Shown: piece by piece, positions 5,548-6,506 of the stretch
Numbering within the stretch: position 1 is the stretch's first letter
Layout of the letters: each line of letters opens with the position of its first letter
Assembly (NCBI RefSeq): GCF_002321025.1
Contig: NZ_DCLL01000060.1
Coordinates: 19,381-25,886, forward strand
DNA length: 6,506 bases
Reading direction: 5' to 3'
From: Acinetobacter lwoffii
GTDB taxonomy: Bacteria > Pseudomonadota > Gammaproteobacteria > Pseudomonadales > Moraxellaceae
The notes under the pieces: generated by a model
Databases searched by the model: none
What the model was told of the DNA's origin: nothing
The model's input: the letters and a program-made list of their open reading frames with translations, nothing else
Position numbers and translations under genes: made by a program

Positions 5548-6369
5548 ATGCATAAAAAAATCCAAGCAGATTCAGCTTCGCTCAAGCAACTTCCGACCCA
5601 TGATCTGATTAAAGCACCTCTGTGGATCAGTTTCAGGGAAGATCCTGCGCAATCTGTTTATCCGCTACATGGCCATGCCTGGGGAGAATTTGTCTATGCT
5701 TTTCATGGCGTGATGGAAGTGAATATTAATCATATAAATTATGTGACGCCTTCACCTCACGGCATCTGGCTCCCACCGAATTTAGAGCATCGTGGTCTGA
5801 ACCGTACCGCAGTTTCTCATGGCACTCTGTATGTGCATGAATCACTTTGTAGCCAACTGCCCACTCAACCGGGCATCCTGCTCAGCGCCCCCTTGGTCAC
5901 TGCTTTATTTACCCACCTGAAACAACTACATCAGCAAGATCATCCGGGATTCGAGAATTCAGCTGAATATCAGCGTCTGCTACAGGTGCTGCTTGATCAG
6001 CTCCAGCAAGCCCAACTGGTCAGCAGTTATCTACCGCATTCAGAACATGCATTGCTGAAACAGATTTTAGATTATTTACATCAGCATCCGGCAGATCAGA
6101 GCTCGCTGCAGCAACTGGCCGAACGCGTCAATTTAACCGAGCGGACATTAGCGCGATATAGCCAGAAAGAACTGGGAATGTCACTGCATGAATGGCGGCA
6201 ACGCCTGAAAGTGATGCAGGCCATGTCTTTATTAAATGCAGCGCATAGTGTCGAGAGCATTGCCTTTGATCTGGGCTATGCCAATGCCTCAGCATTTATC
6301 AGCATGTTTAAACGCTGGATGGGAAGCACCCCAGATCAGTTTCGCAAGCGTTATACTGTTAATGATTAA
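5548..6369 (+). CDS. AraC-family transcriptional regulator with N-terminal cupin domain
   Basis: This 273-residue protein has an AraC_binding cupin-like sensor (about 25-100; motif YPLHGHAWGEFVYAFHGVM, then PHGIWLPPNLEHRG) and a C-terminal AraC/XylS DNA-binding domain (about 168-270). Helix-turn-helix one is LQQLAERVNLTERTLARYSQ; helix-turn-helix two is VESIAFDLGYANASAFISMF, followed by the family signature GSTPDQFRKRY. Both helices look intact. The frame opens at 5410, but ATG 5548 is chosen. It begins the protein just before the sensor, avoids overlap with the divergent exporter gene, and leaves a normal promoter spacer. The Shine-Dalgarno is weak (GGTG directly before, AGG 11 bases before). 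The conserved His residues in the cupin suggest ligand or metal sensing. The divergent layout suggests that it activates the exporter operon and perhaps controls itself. NimR (YeaM) of E. coli is of similar length and build, but orthology is not claimed. Confidence 0.92.
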   Translation: MHKKIQADSASLKQLPTHDLIKAPLWISFREDPAQSVYPLHGHAWGEFVYAFHGVMEVNINHINYVTPSPHGIWLPPNLEHRGLNRTAVSHGTLYVHESLCSQLPTQPGILLSAPLVTALFTHLKQLHQQDHPGFENSAEYQRLLQVLLDQLQQAQLVSSYLPHSEHALLKQILDYLHQHPADQSSLQQLAERVNLTERTLARYSQKELGMSLHEWRQRLKVMQAMSLLNAAHSVESIAFDLGYANASAFISMFKRWMGSTPDQFRKRYTVND

Positions 6370-6431
6370 AATTATGCATATGAAAAAGGAGCCAATAGGC
6401 CACTGCTGTCCTATAGTTTGCTTTAAATAAA

Positions 6432-6499
6432 AAAACCTGAGTCCTAACAGTTAAAATATGAGTGCAAACAAACACTTTAACGACTAGGATTCAGGTTTT
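6432..6499 (+). terminator. Long hairpin terminator after the araC-type gene
   Basis: The outer 15-bp stem, AAAACCTGAGTCCTA (6432-6446) with TAGGATTCAGGTTTT (6485-6499), pairs fully if one G-U pair is allowed. The 3' arm ends in TTTT and the 5' arm starts with A's, so it may work both ways. Inside it, GTTAAA/TTTAAC and AGTG/CACT can extend the structure past a three-base internal mismatch. The 38-base interior is long for a simple terminator; no gene follows within the window. Confidence 0.65.
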
Positions 6500-6506
6500 G
6501 TCACAT

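Noticed and set aside
6432..6499. Integron attC site or IS end
   Set aside because: The R''/R' core boxes are not in the required places and no integrase or transposase is adjacent; paired arms with a T-run suit a terminator.

Overview
The window looks like chromosomal DNA from an Acinetobacter-like gammaproteobacterium (Moraxellaceae). The genes have moderate G+C and the spacers are very A/T-rich. There is the start of an IS5-family transposase with DDE_Tnp_4-type organisation, and the housekeeping genes (WrbA, YihY/BrkB, YddG, EamA, AraC) are of gammaproteobacterial type. This assignment rests on protein character and composition only; no 16S or tRNA gene is present.

Layout. (1) 1-269: 5' part of an IS5-family transposase on the minus strand, running off the left edge, with a possible insertion-sequence end near 269. 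(2) 270-1178: about 0.9 kb with no convincing gene, extremely A/T-rich up to about 740. It holds a 102-bp MITE-like element (399-500) whose inverted ends resemble the putative IS end. (3) 1191-1586: a small protein with one CxxC pair at each end and a glycine-zipper membrane-hairpin-like core between them, closed by a 9-bp tandem repeat coding for (Gln-Lys-Asp)n. (4) 1634-2233, minus: a WrbA-like NAD(P)H:quinone oxidoreductase, convergent with the previous gene across a perfect 12-bp hairpin. (5) 2338-3591, plus: a long YihY/BrkB-family inner-membrane protein, divergent from wrbA. (6) 3621-5443, minus: two drug/metabolite-superfamily exporters whose genes overlap by ATGA, an upstream EamA protein and a downstream YddG-like protein. 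(7) 5548-6369, plus: an AraC-family regulator divergent from the exporter pair. (8) 6432-6499: a long hairpin with a 3' T-run, probably the araC-gene terminator.

How the genes fit together. The clearest functional unit is the divergent araC / eamA-yddG cluster. A cupin-type AraC regulator faces a two-gene exporter operon across a 104-bp spacer that contains a small palindrome overlapping a -10-like sequence. The likely reading is a ligand-inducible efflux module for amino acids or related small metabolites or toxic analogues. WrbA and YihY are probably independent single-gene units. The left third looks like an accessory, transposon-visited stretch beside the conserved block.

I did not find strong evidence for a wholly new system. 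The best leads are the MITE/IS end relationship, the split zinc-ribbon/glycine-zipper protein with its length-variable tail, and the coupled double exporter.
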